The notes under the pieces: model-generated
What the model was told of the DNA's origin: nothing
The model's database searches: none
The model's input: only the letters and a program-made list of their open reading frames with translations
In this document: positions 23,640 through 32,653 of the stretch, one piece after another
How the letters are laid out: each line of letters opens with the position of its first letter
Position numbering within the stretch: the first letter of the stretch is position 1
NCBI GenBank assembly: GCA_042095835.1
Contig: JBELML010000040.1
Span: 1-41,844 of the forward strand
Length of the DNA stretch: 41,844 nt
Direction: 5' to 3'
Source: DATFKA01 sp042095835
GTDB taxonomy: Bacteria; Bacteroidota; Bacteroidia; Chitinophagales; Saprospiraceae
Program-made: the position numbers and the translations under genes

Positions 23640-24923
23640 ATGAGTACCATTATTGATGTCCACGCAAGACAGATTTTAGATTCACGCGGTAATCCTACCG
23701 TTGAAGTTGAAGTGACTACCGAAAGTGGCTTTTTTGGTAGAGCAGCTGTTCCTTCTGGAGCTTCTACCGGTAAATATGAAGCAGTAGAGTTGAGAGATGG
23801 AGACGAGAGCCGTTATTTAGGAAAAGGAGTTAGCAAAGCTGTGGAAAATGTTAATGATGTACTTGCAGATGAGTTGGTCGGTATCGATATATTCGAGCAG
23901 ACCGCTATCGATGAGTTAATGTTGAGTATCGACGGTACGGACAATAAATCCAAGTTAGGGGCCAACGCTATCTTAGGTGTTTCTTTAGCAGTTGCTAAAG
24001 CCGCAGCAGAAGCCAGTAGCCAACCCTTGTATCGCTATATCGGAGGTGTACGTGCTAATACGCTGCCTGTACCTATGATGAACATCATCAATGGCGGGTC
24101 TCATGCAGATAACTCTATTGATTTTCAGGAGTTTATGATTATGCCTGTTGGAGCGCCTACTTTTTCGGAGGCGATCCGTATGGGCGCAGAGATTTTCCAC
24201 AATCTTAAAAAGGTACTGAAAAAAGCAGGCTATTCTACCAATGTAGGTGACGAAGGTGGCTTTGCTCCTAATATCAAGTCGAACGAAGAAGCTATCGAAA
24301 CGGTACTCAAAGCCATTGAGGTAGCAGGTTATAAACCAGGTGATGAAGTAGTCATTGCTATGGATGCCGCTGCTTCTGAATTTTATAATGCAGAGGAGAA
24401 TGTCTACCATTTCCACAAATCAGATGGACGTAAACTGTCTCCTGCTGAGATGGTAGATTACTGGACAGATTGGACTAAAAAATATCCTATCTTTTCTATC
24501 GAAGATGGATTAGATGAAGATGATTGGAGTAGCTGGACTGCATTGAATGCTGCTATCGGAGCGAATGTACAATTGGTAGGAGATGATCTTTTTGTAACCA
24601 ACACCAAGCGTCTACAAAAAGGTATCGATACCAAAGCAGCCAACTCTATCCTGATCAAAGTGAATCAGATTGGATCATTAACAGAAACTATTGATGCCGT
24701 TAGCTTGGCCACTCGCCACTCTATGACTTCTGTAATGAGCCACCGTTCTGGTGAAACTGAAGATACGACGATCTCAGATTTGGCAGTTGCCCTTAATACA
24801 GGACAGATCAAAACGGGATCTATGTCTCGCTCTGATCGGATCGCTAAGTATAACCAATTGCTACGTATCGAGGAGCAACTTGGAGGCACGGCGATCTTCC
24901 CAGGAAGATCAATTTTAAAATAA
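23640..24923 (+). CDS. eno: Enolase
   Basis: Enolase interconverts 2-phosphoglycerate and phosphoenolpyruvate in glycolysis and also associates with the RNA degradosome in some bacteria. The 427-residue protein is full length. It shows the N-terminal RQILDSRGNPTVEVEV, GDDLFVTN (magnesium-binding region) and the enolase signature LIKVNQIGSLTET with SHRSGETEDTTISDLAVAL. It has its own promoter-like element and is followed by a division gene on the same strand. Confidence 0.98.
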   Translation: MSTIIDVHARQILDSRGNPTVEVEVTTESGFFGRAAVPSGASTGKYEAVELRDGDESRYLGKGVSKAVENVNDVLADELVGIDIFEQTAIDELMLSIDGTDNKSKLGANAILGVSLAVAKAAAEASSQPLYRYIGGVRANTLPVPMMNIINGGSHADNSIDFQEFMIMPVGAPTFSEAIRMGAEIFHNLKKVLKKAGYSTNVGDEGGFAPNIKSNEEAIETVLKAIEVAGYKPGDEVVIAMDAAASEFYNAEENVYHFHKSDGRKLSPAEMVDYWTDWTKKYPIFSIEDGLDEDDWSSWTALNAAIGANVQLVGDDLFVTNTKRLQKGIDTKAANSILIKVNQIGSLTETIDAVSLATRHSMTSVMSHRSGETEDTTISDLAVALNTGQIKTGSMSRSDRIAKYNQLLRIEEQLGGTAIFPGRSILK

Positions 24924-24985
24924 TTTGCTGCTATATACAGCATCTCAATTGAAATAGCTTTATTTTCAAGGCAAACAATTCTCTT

Positions 24986-25303
24986 ATGAGTCAATTCTCA
25001 CTTGAAGATTTTATAGAAAGGATTCCAAAGCCTTTTAGAAACCGCTATTTCATCGTGCTGATGCTATTCTTGATTTGGATGACTTTTGGAGATCGCCACA
25101 ATGTAAGGACACAGTGGAATCTCCAAAAGACCGTTGATAAACTAGAAGAAGAGAAGCAATATTATACGGACCAAATCGAGGTAGCCGAGCAGGAGCGTCT
25201 TGAACTCGAAATCGACAAGGAGAAACTCGCCAGGGAAAAATATTACATGAAAAAACCCGGCGAAGATGTGTATATCATTGTCGATGAATCGGAAGAGAAT
25301 TAA
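24986..25303 (+). CDS. DivIC/FtsB-like septum formation protein
   Basis: This 105-residue protein has one transmembrane segment (about 22-37) after a short cytoplasmic start, then a coiled coil rich in E, K and Q (about 45-85). The closing motif REKYYMKKPGEDVYII is typical of the Bacteroidota DivIC/FtsB family. Such proteins link early and late divisome components. The overlap of size, topology and the KKPGEDV motif makes the family call fairly secure. It lies 62 bases after eno and 69 before sucD. Confidence 0.85.
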   Translation: MSQFSLEDFIERIPKPFRNRYFIVLMLFLIWMTFGDRHNVRTQWNLQKTVDKLEEEKQYYTDQIEVAEQERLELEIDKEKLAREKYYMKKPGEDVYIIVDESEEN

Positions 25304-25372
25304 GCAAAAAGTATAAGGCTTGGATGTTTTGTCTAGCCTTTCTACAACCAAACATAATAAACAATACTTTGT

Positions 25373-26245
25373 ATGGCAGTTTTAGTAGATAAAGATTCTA
25401 AGGTCATTGTACAGGGAATTACCGGTAAAGAAGGTTCTTTCCACGCTAGCCAGATGATCGAATACGGTACCAATGTAGTCGGTGGAGTAACACCAGGAAA
25501 AGGTGGTATGACCCACCTAGATCGCCCGGTTTTTAATACAGTAGCTGATGCAGTTAAGGAAGTCGGAGCAGATGTCTCCGTCATTTTTGTGCCACCCGCT
25601 TTTGCCGCAGATGCAGTAATGGAAGCCGCAGATGCAGGGATCAAAGTGATCATTTGTATCACAGAAGGTATTCCTGTTCAGGATATGGTCAAGGTCAAAT
25701 CCTATGTCGAAGATCGCGAAACACGCCTGATCGGACCCAACTGCCCAGGTGTGATTACTCCTGGTGGAGCTAAATGTGGTATTATGCCTGGCTTTATCCA
25801 TAACCCTGGCCGTATCGGAATCGTCTCTAGATCAGGTACTTTGACCTACGAAGCTGTAGATCAAGTGACTAAAGCCGGAATGGGACAATCCACTTGTATC
25901 GGTATCGGTGGTGACCCAATCGTCGGTACAACTACTAAAGAAGCTGTTGAGTTGTTGATGAATGATCCTGATACCGACGGTATCGTTATGATAGGTGAGA
26001 TTGGCGGTGGTATGGAGGCAGAAGCTGCGCACTATATCAAAGAGCACGGTACCAAGCCAGTAGTCGGGTTTATTGCCGGCCAGACGGCTCCTAAAGGTCG
26101 TACAATGGGCCACGCTGGTGCGATTATCGGTGGCGCTGAAGATACTGCCGAAGCTAAAATGAAGATTATGGAAGAGTGTGGTATTCATGTAGTGAATTCA
26201 CCTGCTACCATTGGAGAAACGATGAAAAAAGCACTACAAGGATAA
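25373..26245 (+). CDS. sucD: Succinyl-CoA ligase alpha subunit
   Basis: SucD, with SucC, converts succinyl-CoA to succinate with ATP or GTP formation in the TCA cycle. The 290-residue product has the CoA-binding start VIVQGITGKEGSFHASQMI (11-29) and the phosphohistidine H247 in GRTMGHAGAIIGG (242-254). Length is canonical. sucC is not in this window. A perfect terminator follows directly, so it ends its transcription unit. Confidence 0.98.
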   Translation: MAVLVDKDSKVIVQGITGKEGSFHASQMIEYGTNVVGGVTPGKGGMTHLDRPVFNTVADAVKEVGADVSVIFVPPAFAADAVMEAADAGIKVIICITEGIPVQDMVKVKSYVEDRETRLIGPNCPGVITPGGAKCGIMPGFIHNPGRIGIVSRSGTLTYEAVDQVTKAGMGQSTCIGIGGDPIVGTTTKEAVELLMNDPDTDGIVMIGEIGGGMEAEAAHYIKEHGTKPVVGFIAGQTAPKGRTMGHAGAIIGGAEDTAEAKMKIMEECGIHVVNSPATIGETMKKALQG

Positions 26246-26264
26246 TTTCCTGTAGTTCTATATA

Positions 26265-26305
26265 AAATGCCCTTAGTTACTTAACCGTAACTAAGGGCAT
26301 TTTTA
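26265..26305 (+). terminator. Intrinsic terminator after sucD
   Basis: The 16-base arm at 26265-26280 is perfectly complementary to 26287-26302 around a six-base TTAACC loop, followed by a T-run. This is the clearest terminator in the window and ends the sucD transcript. Confidence 0.92.
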
Positions 26306-26507
26306 TTGATTCTTTGAAATCGAATAGACTGCTTTTGACTCGAAAGAGTGAAATAGACCTTTATGAATAGGGGCCTAATTGGTACACATCTAAAAATGCA
26401 GTACAGGATTTTGCGCTTAAAATACAGCAAAAATAAGGGCTATAGCAAATCGTAAAACCTTCAATTTTGCAAAAGCTTTGCAGCTGAGATGCTCCTAAAT
26501 TGGAAGC

Positions 26508-27428
26508 ATGACAGCTAATCACTCGGATCAAATTTTTAGGCAACAACTCATTGGAGGAATCCTCGTTTTTTTTGGAGCTATTTTATTCTCCACCAAGGCT
26601 GTAATGGTCAAGCTCGCCTATCAATACGAGATCGATAGCATATCACTGCTGGCACTCCGTTTTTCTTTCTCCTTACCTTTTTATTTAGGTATGAATTGGT
26701 GGTGGCGAAGAAAGCAGACCAAAGTCTATAAAATGAACCGCAAGGAGTGGATTCAATTGGCGGGAGTTGGAGTGCTGGGTTATTATCTAGCTAGCTTATT
26801 AGACTTTATAGGTTTGCAATATATCACCGCGAGTATGGAGCGCCTGATTTTATTTCTCTACCCGACTATAGTGGTGATAATTTCCTTTCTGTTTTTTAAA
26901 AAACCAATATATCGGAGCCAAGTCATCGCTTTGGTATTGACTTATATCGGCATTGGGCTGGCTTTTTTTGAAGGTTTACAGCTATCGAATCAGCCCAATT
27001 TTGCTTTAGGTGGATTTCTGATTTTTCTGTGTGCGATTGCCTACGCTATGTTTTTAATTGGGACTGGTGAAATCATACCCAAGCTAGGTACGATACGATT
27101 TACTTCTCTGGCTTTGACGATGTCGAGTATAGCTATCCTCCTTCAGCATTTAATCCTTTATCAGTGGGATTTATTCGGTTTTGCCTGGCAGGTATACGCT
27201 TTGGGCATTCTGATGGCAATTGTGGCCACGGTGATTCCCTCTTTTATGGTGTCAGAAGGCATACGCTTAATAGGGGCATCGAATGCATCTATTGTAGGTA
27301 GCGTAGGCCCCATATCGACTATTATTCTAGCCTATATTTTTCTTGGAGAAAGATTAGGCCCATTGCAGTTTGTAGGTACCGGTATTGTGATTCTTGGCGT
27401 ACTGGTCGTCACGCTAAAAAAGAAGTGA
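26508..27428 (+). CDS. EamA/RhaT-family (DMT) transporter
   Basis: This 306-residue protein has about ten transmembrane segments in two EamA repeats, with the second ending GPISTIILAYIFLGERLGPL, the typical family motif. Members export amino acids, metabolites or drugs across the inner membrane; the substrate is unknown here. The ATG at 26508 (MTANHSDQIFRQQLIGGILV) gives a normal short cytoplasmic start. It follows a 262-base gap that holds the sucD terminator and a small TGCAAA/TTTGCA hairpin (26468-26482). It converges with the next gene only three bases away. Confidence 0.88.
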   Translation: MTANHSDQIFRQQLIGGILVFFGAILFSTKAVMVKLAYQYEIDSISLLALRFSFSLPFYLGMNWWWRRKQTKVYKMNRKEWIQLAGVGVLGYYLASLLDFIGLQYITASMERLILFLYPTIVVIISFLFFKKPIYRSQVIALVLTYIGIGLAFFEGLQLSNQPNFALGGFLIFLCAIAYAMFLIGTGEIIPKLGTIRFTSLALTMSSIAILLQHLILYQWDLFGFAWQVYALGILMAIVATVIPSFMVSEGIRLIGASNASIVGSVGPISTIILAYIFLGERLGPLQFVGTGIVILGVLVVTLKKK

Positions 27429-27431
27429 ATA

Positions 27432-27995
27432 TTAGAAATATGAAAACATGACGACAATCACAATGACCAACAAGACAATAATCAACAAGTATTGAAACGA
27501 GCGGTTATTGGTCCGGTAATTATTAAAGAGTAGCTCCATTGCATCTCGCCACTCTAGCCTTCGCCCAGTGGATTCGGTGATCATCATGAAGTATTTGGCT
27601 TGACCTACCCGGTCTGGATTCCCGTGTTTTTTGAGGATGAAAAAGTCTTTATTGAGAAAAGCGAGGTCATACAGTTCTGTTTTACCTTTATAGTCTAGTA
27701 GCAGCTTATTGGCTTCTTCCATATGGCGCCAGGAGCCACTACCTACATTGCCTTCAACTGACCTCAAATACTCTCCTCCTGTATTAAAAAAATGTAGCAC
27801 TACATTGTTGAAGTTATCACTATCACTCACTTCTAGCCATGCTTTGTTCTCATAATATTCAATCTCCCACAGGTCTTCTCCCCACTGCCTGACATTAGGG
27901 ATGATCTGATCAAGGTACTCCGTCATATTGCTGGCAAAAGGCATTTCTAACTCGAAGGTCCTCGCCAGTTCATTCTGTATTTTCGACTCTGCCAT
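27432..27995 (-). CDS. Tail-anchored protein of unknown function
   Basis: I do not recognise this 187-residue protein. Residues 1 to about 164 are soluble, with many aromatics and charges (for example WGEDLWEIEYYENKAWLEV), and residues about 166-187 form one hydrophobic segment (LLIIVLLVIVIVVMFSYF). No signal peptide is present, so it is predicted to be tail-anchored with the soluble part in the cytoplasm. The stop is three bases from the convergent EamA transporter stop. The upstream gap to the T9SS gene is 67 bases. Conservation is needed to judge function. Confidence 0.7.
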   Translation of the reverse strand: MAESKIQNELARTFELEMPFASNMTEYLDQIIPNVRQWGEDLWEIEYYENKAWLEVSDSDNFNNVVLHFFNTGGEYLRSVEGNVGSGSWRHMEEANKLLLDYKGKTELYDLAFLNKDFFILKKHGNPDRVGQAKYFMMITESTGRRLEWRDAMELLFNNYRTNNRSFQYLLIIVLLVIVIVVMFSYF

Positions 27996-28062
27996 AAGTA
28001 AAATTGATAAGGCAAAAGATACAAATATTATTTATTCTATGTATCTCGATCTTTACCTAGGT

Positions 28063-30894
28063 CTACCTAATGACGACTTTCTTCACAATTTGCTGTCTTC
28101 CCTCTTGCTCCATGCGTATAAAATAGATGCCTTGGGGCAGGGCCGCTACGTCTAATTCCGCTTTTACTTGCCCTTCAGGTATCTGCTTGGACCGTACAAT
28201 TTGACCTAGATCATTTTGGAGGATAAGTTGTGTTCTATTACCGACAACTTGCCCTAGCTTAATCTGTAATACATCTGATGCAGGATTGGGAAAAACCGTA
28301 AAGGCATTTTCATTGGAAACCTCAGGAGATGCCCATTGATGGGTGAACTCGGGAGCTGTGTTTTCTACCACAAATAAGGGATCAAAAACAAAGTCGTCGA
28401 TATTATAGGTACTACCAAAATCTGTACTCAGAAACTGTACACTCCCCAATGATGTAAAGAATGGTACTCTTCTTTCGATCAATTGATTGTGTAGGTATAC
28501 GCTGATATGATTTTGATCCAAATTAACGACTTGCTTGATTCGGAACCAGCGGTCTTCAGGATATCTAAAGGCCGTATTATAGGCAGTTATGTAGCCTACT
28601 CCTGGTTCGATAGTACCGAATGTAATTTCGAGCTGTGCTTTGCCTGGATCGTGTGCCTGTTGAATAGTGTAACGGGCAGATTTACCAGACGGAATATACA
28701 TGACCCATTCTAAAGTAAAGGTACCTGAAGTCCTTTCGCCTAAAAGGAAAAGCGCATCGGTCTGGCCATTTTCTCTGATTTGTAAAGCTTGGTTGCCTGA
28801 ATAGGCGCTACTAGTAGTAATCATGCCATCCAAAGCACTCCCTTGGCTACCGTCAGCCGTACGGAAGCAGGCAGACTGTAGGGATAGAAATCCTGGATTA
28901 TAACTCTCAAAATCATCACAGATAAACTCCTGAACTGGATTGGTACAGCTACATACAGGTGCTGGAGGCTCTATCGTAAAAGAGTTATTGCTCCAGGAGC
29001 AATTAGCGTTGTCTGTTTCGTCGCTTTCTGTGACGATGTTTTCATAGTCAATGACAAGCCCCACGTAGTAAGTCCCTGGTTCCAACTCCAAGTTGCCCAA
29101 ATTCGCAGTAGGTGTAAACTGAATGAAGGTCTCTGCGCCCACATTGGGTATTTCATATTCATTAATGAGTTGATCATTGGCATCTATACTATTATCAGTA
29201 GAAACAAATAGCCCCATCTTAAAAGCACTAGTACCAATATTGCCATCATTTCCAATTTGAAGCCCACTGATAGCAACCTTTAAATCATCAAAAAGCAAGA
29301 AGCCACTTTCTTTACAATACAAATTGGGCTCCGGCGTAATGGGTGTATAAGTGAAAGAGCTAGCCGATACACAGTTATTATCATTTTCATTAGACTCATC
29401 AACCTTGTCTTGGTAGTCAATGATGAAGCCTACAAAATAATCCCCGCCCGCAAGCTCAGGAAAAGTACTCAAGTCCGCTTGGAATTCCAGGCCGATAATC
29501 GTATCCGGCTCCATTTGAGGCACAACAATATCACCTAGGTAAAAGTCTGTATCTAATATGTTTTCATCAGCAGACAGGTAGACACCTATCTCTGTAGTAC
29601 TTGCTAAGGCATTACCATTATTGGCGATTTGTAGATTACTGATGCTGAGCACCTGGTTCTGTAAGGCAAAATTGCCAGCTGCTGCACAGGTGAGATTAGG
29701 GTCTCTCTCCTCGGTGATAAACTGAAAGCGTAGGTTGGTCCAGGCGCAATTATTATTATCTGTTTCATCAGATTCTGCAACGGCATCTGGATAATCCAAA
29801 ATATACCCCAAATAGTAAAAACCATCGGGCACATTTGCGTCGGTCAAATCCATTTCAAAATTGAAAGTATAGCTTTCTCCTGCTTCTAATGCTGGAATAG
29901 CTTGGGTGGCAATGAGAAAATCATTGACAGTGAAATTGGTATTGGTACTGAGGTAGAAACCAAGTGTAGTAGCCTCGGCTGGGCCTTCTCCAGAGTTCTC
30001 CACCTGAATACCCGTAATACTTAAGTCGGCGTTTTCTACGCGGATATCTCCTTGGTTTACACAACTCAAATTGGGCTCCTTGGGCTCAATCACTCCATCT
30101 ACCTGGGTGAAGCAGACATTGTCTACTGCAAATCGCGCGTTGAAATTGTCATTCGCAAAGAAGTTAAGCGCTCCCAAACGCTTCTCTTGGATTAAGCTAC
30201 CAGCGCTAAATTGCCAGCTACCCAAAAGCTGTCCATTGATGGTCAATTGCACGATATCATTGTCCAAGTCAAAGGTTTGAGTGACGGTATTCCAACTGTC
30301 TGGTGTATAAGAAAAAGATCCCTCTGAAATAGGACTGCTAAAACTTCCGATCCTGATCAAACCGGCACCATTGTTAAATTGTACATGATAAGCCCAGTTG
30401 GCTTGACTATTGGAGGCGAAATTGCTGTTGTGTTGGATGTTGAAATAGCCACTGGTGCCCGAGAAAGTCCATAATCGGAAGCTCAACTCATAGGTGCCAG
30501 AAGTGACATTCCCCAAATCTAGTAAGACATCAGATTCTGTACCACCTTGATGATCCAACAGGATATATTTATTGCGACCACTACGGTCTACTAGTGCATC
30601 GCGATTAGCTCCTGGCCAAAGGCGCCATAGATTGGACTGTGTGGTCAAAGCCTCGCCTTCGGTATAAGATTCGAAGTCGTCACAGATCAATAATGCTCCA
30701 TTTACTGGAGCAATGCATTCGCAAGATTGTGTACCCGCCCCACTTCGAGCCTCGATTGACTCATAAGGCCCTTGAGCTTGTACAGACCTTTTGATCTGAA
30801 ATACTTGGGATTGATCTGATTCTTGAGCAGATAGGAGGGGACCAAAGCTTAGTAAAAGGCAAATTGCCAAGTAGCGTATGTTCAACTGCCGCAT
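28063..30894 (-). CDS. Secreted T9SS cargo protein, LamG-CARDBx3-LamG
   Basis: This 943-residue protein has a signal peptide (residues 1 to about 23, ending LLSAQ) and a C-terminal T9SS type A sorting domain from about 865 (FTVFPNPASDVLQI to VVIR). It is thus exported and attached to, or released from, the surface. Between them lie a concanavalin/LamG-like domain (about 58-262), three CARDB-type repeats (about 277-392, 402-516, 526-640) and a second LamG-like domain (about 648-840). Each LamG-like domain opens with a C-x-C pair and then ICDDFESY. CARDB repeats end in acidic DETDNNNC-like motifs. Carbohydrate binding or adhesion is likely, and no catalytic domain is seen. It may be expressed alone. 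Confidence 0.85.
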   Translation of the reverse strand: MRQLNIRYLAICLLLSFGPLLSAQESDQSQVFQIKRSVQAQGPYESIEARSGAGTQSCECIAPVNGALLICDDFESYTEGEALTTQSNLWRLWPGANRDALVDRSGRNKYILLDHQGGTESDVLLDLGNVTSGTYELSFRLWTFSGTSGYFNIQHNSNFASNSQANWAYHVQFNNGAGLIRIGSFSSPISEGSFSYTPDSWNTVTQTFDLDNDIVQLTINGQLLGSWQFSAGSLIQEKRLGALNFFANDNFNARFAVDNVCFTQVDGVIEPKEPNLSCVNQGDIRVENADLSITGIQVENSGEGPAEATTLGFYLSTNTNFTVNDFLIATQAIPALEAGESYTFNFEMDLTDANVPDGFYYLGYILDYPDAVAESDETDNNNCAWTNLRFQFITEERDPNLTCAAAGNFALQNQVLSISNLQIANNGNALASTTEIGVYLSADENILDTDFYLGDIVVPQMEPDTIIGLEFQADLSTFPELAGGDYFVGFIIDYQDKVDESNENDNNCVSASSFTYTPITPEPNLYCKESGFLLFDDLKVAISGLQIGNDGNIGTSAFKMGLFVSTDNSIDANDQLINEYEIPNVGAETFIQFTPTANLGNLELEPGTYYVGLVIDYENIVTESDETDNANCSWSNNSFTIEPPAPVCSCTNPVQEFICDDFESYNPGFLSLQSACFRTADGSQGSALDGMITTSSAYSGNQALQIRENGQTDALFLLGERTSGTFTLEWVMYIPSGKSARYTIQQAHDPGKAQLEITFGTIEPGVGYITAYNTAFRYPEDRWFRIKQVVNLDQNHISVYLHNQLIERRVPFFTSLGSVQFLSTDFGSTYNIDDFVFDPLFVVENTAPEFTHQWASPEVSNENAFTVFPNPASDVLQIKLGQVVGNRTQLILQNDLGQIVRSKQIPEGQVKAELDVAALPQGIYFIRMEQEGRQQIVKKVVIR

Positions 30895-30982
30895 GTTTAT
30901 GGAATTTTTAATCGGTTTCTTGTACCTAAATATTTAGACGATCAATTTTTGAAATAGGCACATTGTAATAGAAGGGATGTAC

Positions 30983-30990
30983 CAAAATTA
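30983..30990 (-). promoter_or_regulatory. Possible -7 element for the T9SS cargo gene
   Basis: On the minus strand this reads TAatTTTG, matching TAnnTTTG, 89 bases upstream of the gene start. No convincing -33 element is seen at the right distance in this A/T-rich region, so the call is tentative. Confidence 0.3.
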
Positions 30991-31089
30991 ATCAAAATTT
31001 TTGATAGAATACATATCACCTTTCTCGATATGACAAAAGTGACTTAATCTGACAAAGCAGCAACAAGAATTGAGGGTTTAGAGCACGCT

Positions 31090-32037
31090 CTAAAGCCCAT
31101 TTAAAATATTCTGATGAATTCGATCCATAATAGCAGAGGTATCTGCTTTTTCAAAGGTGGAGCCGGTTATTTTCTCATAAAGCTCAATGTAGCGCTCCGA
31201 TACTTCCCAAACAAAATCATCAGGCATCGCGGGCATCTGTTGCCCTTCTAAACCTTGGAAACCATTGGCCATCAACCACTCTCTGACAAACTCCTTAGAT
31301 AATTGCTTCTGGCGCGCTCCTTTGGCTAATCGCTCTTCGTAGCCCTCCGCATAAAAGTATCGAGAACTATCAGGCGTATGTATTTCATCAATCAAATAGA
31401 TTTGCCCATCTTTTTTACCAAATTCATATTTGGTGTCGATCAGAATCAAACCTCTTTCAGCAGCCATTTGACTACCTCTTGCAAAAAGTGCGTAGGTGTA
31501 TTTTTCTAGCAAGGCGTAATCCTCGGCACTGACAATACCCTGAGCAATAATCTCTTCTTTGGAAATATCCTCATCGTGACCTTCTTCGGCTTTGGTGGCA
31601 GGAGTGATGATCGGCGATGGAAAGGCTTCGTTTTCTTGCATACCTTCTGGCATGGATACACCACATAAAACGCGGCCACCACTTTTGTACACGCGCCAGG
31701 AATGCCCGACTAGATAAGCCCTGATAACCATCTCTATTTTAAAGGGTTCACATGCTTTACCAATGGCTACATTGGGATCTGGTACACTGCCTAGCCAATT
31801 CGGTACAATATCTTGAGTCGCTTGTAAAAAATAGGTAGCAATCTGGTTGAGTACTTGGCCCTTGTAGGGAATGGCTCGCGGGAGGATATGATCAAAGGCC
31901 GAAATCCGATCCGATGCGACCATAACCAAACGATCATCAGAAAGAGTATATACATCTCGTACTTTTCCTTTGTAAAAGGCTTTTTGCCCCGGTAGATCAA
32001 ATTGTGTGGCTTGGATGGCGTGCTGCTCTGGTACCAT
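31090..32037 (-). CDS. purC: Phosphoribosylaminoimidazole-succinocarboxamide synthase
   Basis: PurC ligates aspartate to CAIR with ATP to form SAICAR in purine synthesis. The 315-residue product is the longer form, with KGKVRDVYTLSDDRLVMVAS (about 23-42), DRISAFDHILPRAIPYKGQ (43-61) and a later IDTKYEFGKK segment (about 200-209). The start MVPEQHAIQATQFDL is reasonable. It lies after the pabBC-like pair on the same strand. An overlapping minus-strand frame over its first part is only a shadow. Confidence 0.97.
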   Translation of the reverse strand: MVPEQHAIQATQFDLPGQKAFYKGKVRDVYTLSDDRLVMVASDRISAFDHILPRAIPYKGQVLNQIATYFLQATQDIVPNWLGSVPDPNVAIGKACEPFKIEMVIRAYLVGHSWRVYKSGGRVLCGVSMPEGMQENEAFPSPIITPATKAEEGHDEDISKEEIIAQGIVSAEDYALLEKYTYALFARGSQMAAERGLILIDTKYEFGKKDGQIYLIDEIHTPDSSRYFYAEGYEERLAKGARQKQLSKEFVREWLMANGFQGLEGQQMPAMPDDFVWEVSERYIELYEKITGSTFEKADTSAIMDRIHQNILNGL

Positions 32038-32053
32038 AGGTAGAAAATTTTCC

Positions 32054-32061
32054 CAAAAGTA
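32054..32061 (-). promoter_or_regulatory. Candidate -7 element of purC
   Basis: On the minus strand it reads TActTTTG, 17 bases upstream of the purC ATG and four bases beyond the end of the upstream pabC-like gene. No clear -33 match is present at the proper spacing. If used, it would allow purC to be transcribed apart from the folate genes. Confidence 0.35.
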
Positions 32062-32065
32062 AAGA

Positions 32066-32653
32066 TTATTTCAAAATGTCTTGCGTAGAAATCCACAACT
32101 CATCTTCTAAATCGATCAAGGCATTAAAAAGAGCGACTTTTTCATATTGTGGGATGTCTTCGGCATAGATGGTAGCCGCTACTATTTGCTGCTGATCTAG
32201 TAGATAGGCTCGTTTAGTGCCATTTAACAAAGGTAATTCCGGCGTAAACCATTTTCCCTCTTTGAGAAAGGCCAAATTGGCGTAGTAGCTATCGGTAACA
32301 AGCTTGTTTTTTATGATAATAATATCATCGGTGGATCCTCTTCGATGGTACAATTCTTGGAGCCTCGATCGGTCTGTCTGTTTAAACGTATAGTCGATGT
32401 GGTCATCATAAACCATTTGCAGACGACGTTTCGGTTGGATTTCGTAAGGCGTACATTCTACAGAAATAGTATCGCCATATAGCACACGAATCTTATAGAA
32501 GCCCTTTTGTGGGAAAGTATAGTTTTTAAGAATCGAGGAAAGCGATAGCTGTTGTTCGATTTGTAGGTGGTGTAAGGTTCGATCAATACGTTCTTGGTGA
32601 TAATCTAGCAAGGAAATCTTCCCGTCCTTCAATTTGATCGATTCTACAAACAT
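32066..32653 (-). CDS. pabC: Aminotransferase class IV, likely aminodeoxychorismate lyase
   Basis: Aminodeoxychorismate lyase converts ADC to p-aminobenzoate and pyruvate for folate synthesis. The 195-residue protein is short for the class-IV PLP fold (about 270) because the N-terminal part is reduced. K91 in DYTFKQTDRSRL is the likely PLP lysine. DSYYANLAFLKEGKWFTPEL and LNGTKRAYLL fit the class-IV C-terminal signature. An aspartate replaces the usual glutamate in the TES-like segment. It overlaps the pabB stop by 10 bases, so the two are translationally coupled, which supports the assignment. Confidence 0.8.
   Translation of the reverse strand: MFVESIKLKDGKISLLDYHQERIDRTLHHLQIEQQLSLSSILKNYTFPQKGFYKIRVLYGDTISVECTPYEIQPKRRLQMVYDDHIDYTFKQTDRSRLQELYHRRGSTDDIIIIKNKLVTDSYYANLAFLKEGKWFTPELPLLNGTKRAYLLDQQQIVAATIYAEDIPQYEKVALFNALIDLEDELWISTQDILK

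Noticed and set aside
28971..29834. Two minus-strand frames with similar endings inside the T9SS cargo gene
   Set aside because: They are alternative-frame images of the CARDB repeats, and their likeness reflects the repeat DNA.
31791..32096. Frame overlapping the purC start, suggesting a frameshift
   Set aside because: purC is continuous and complete in its own frame, with all N-terminal motifs in place.
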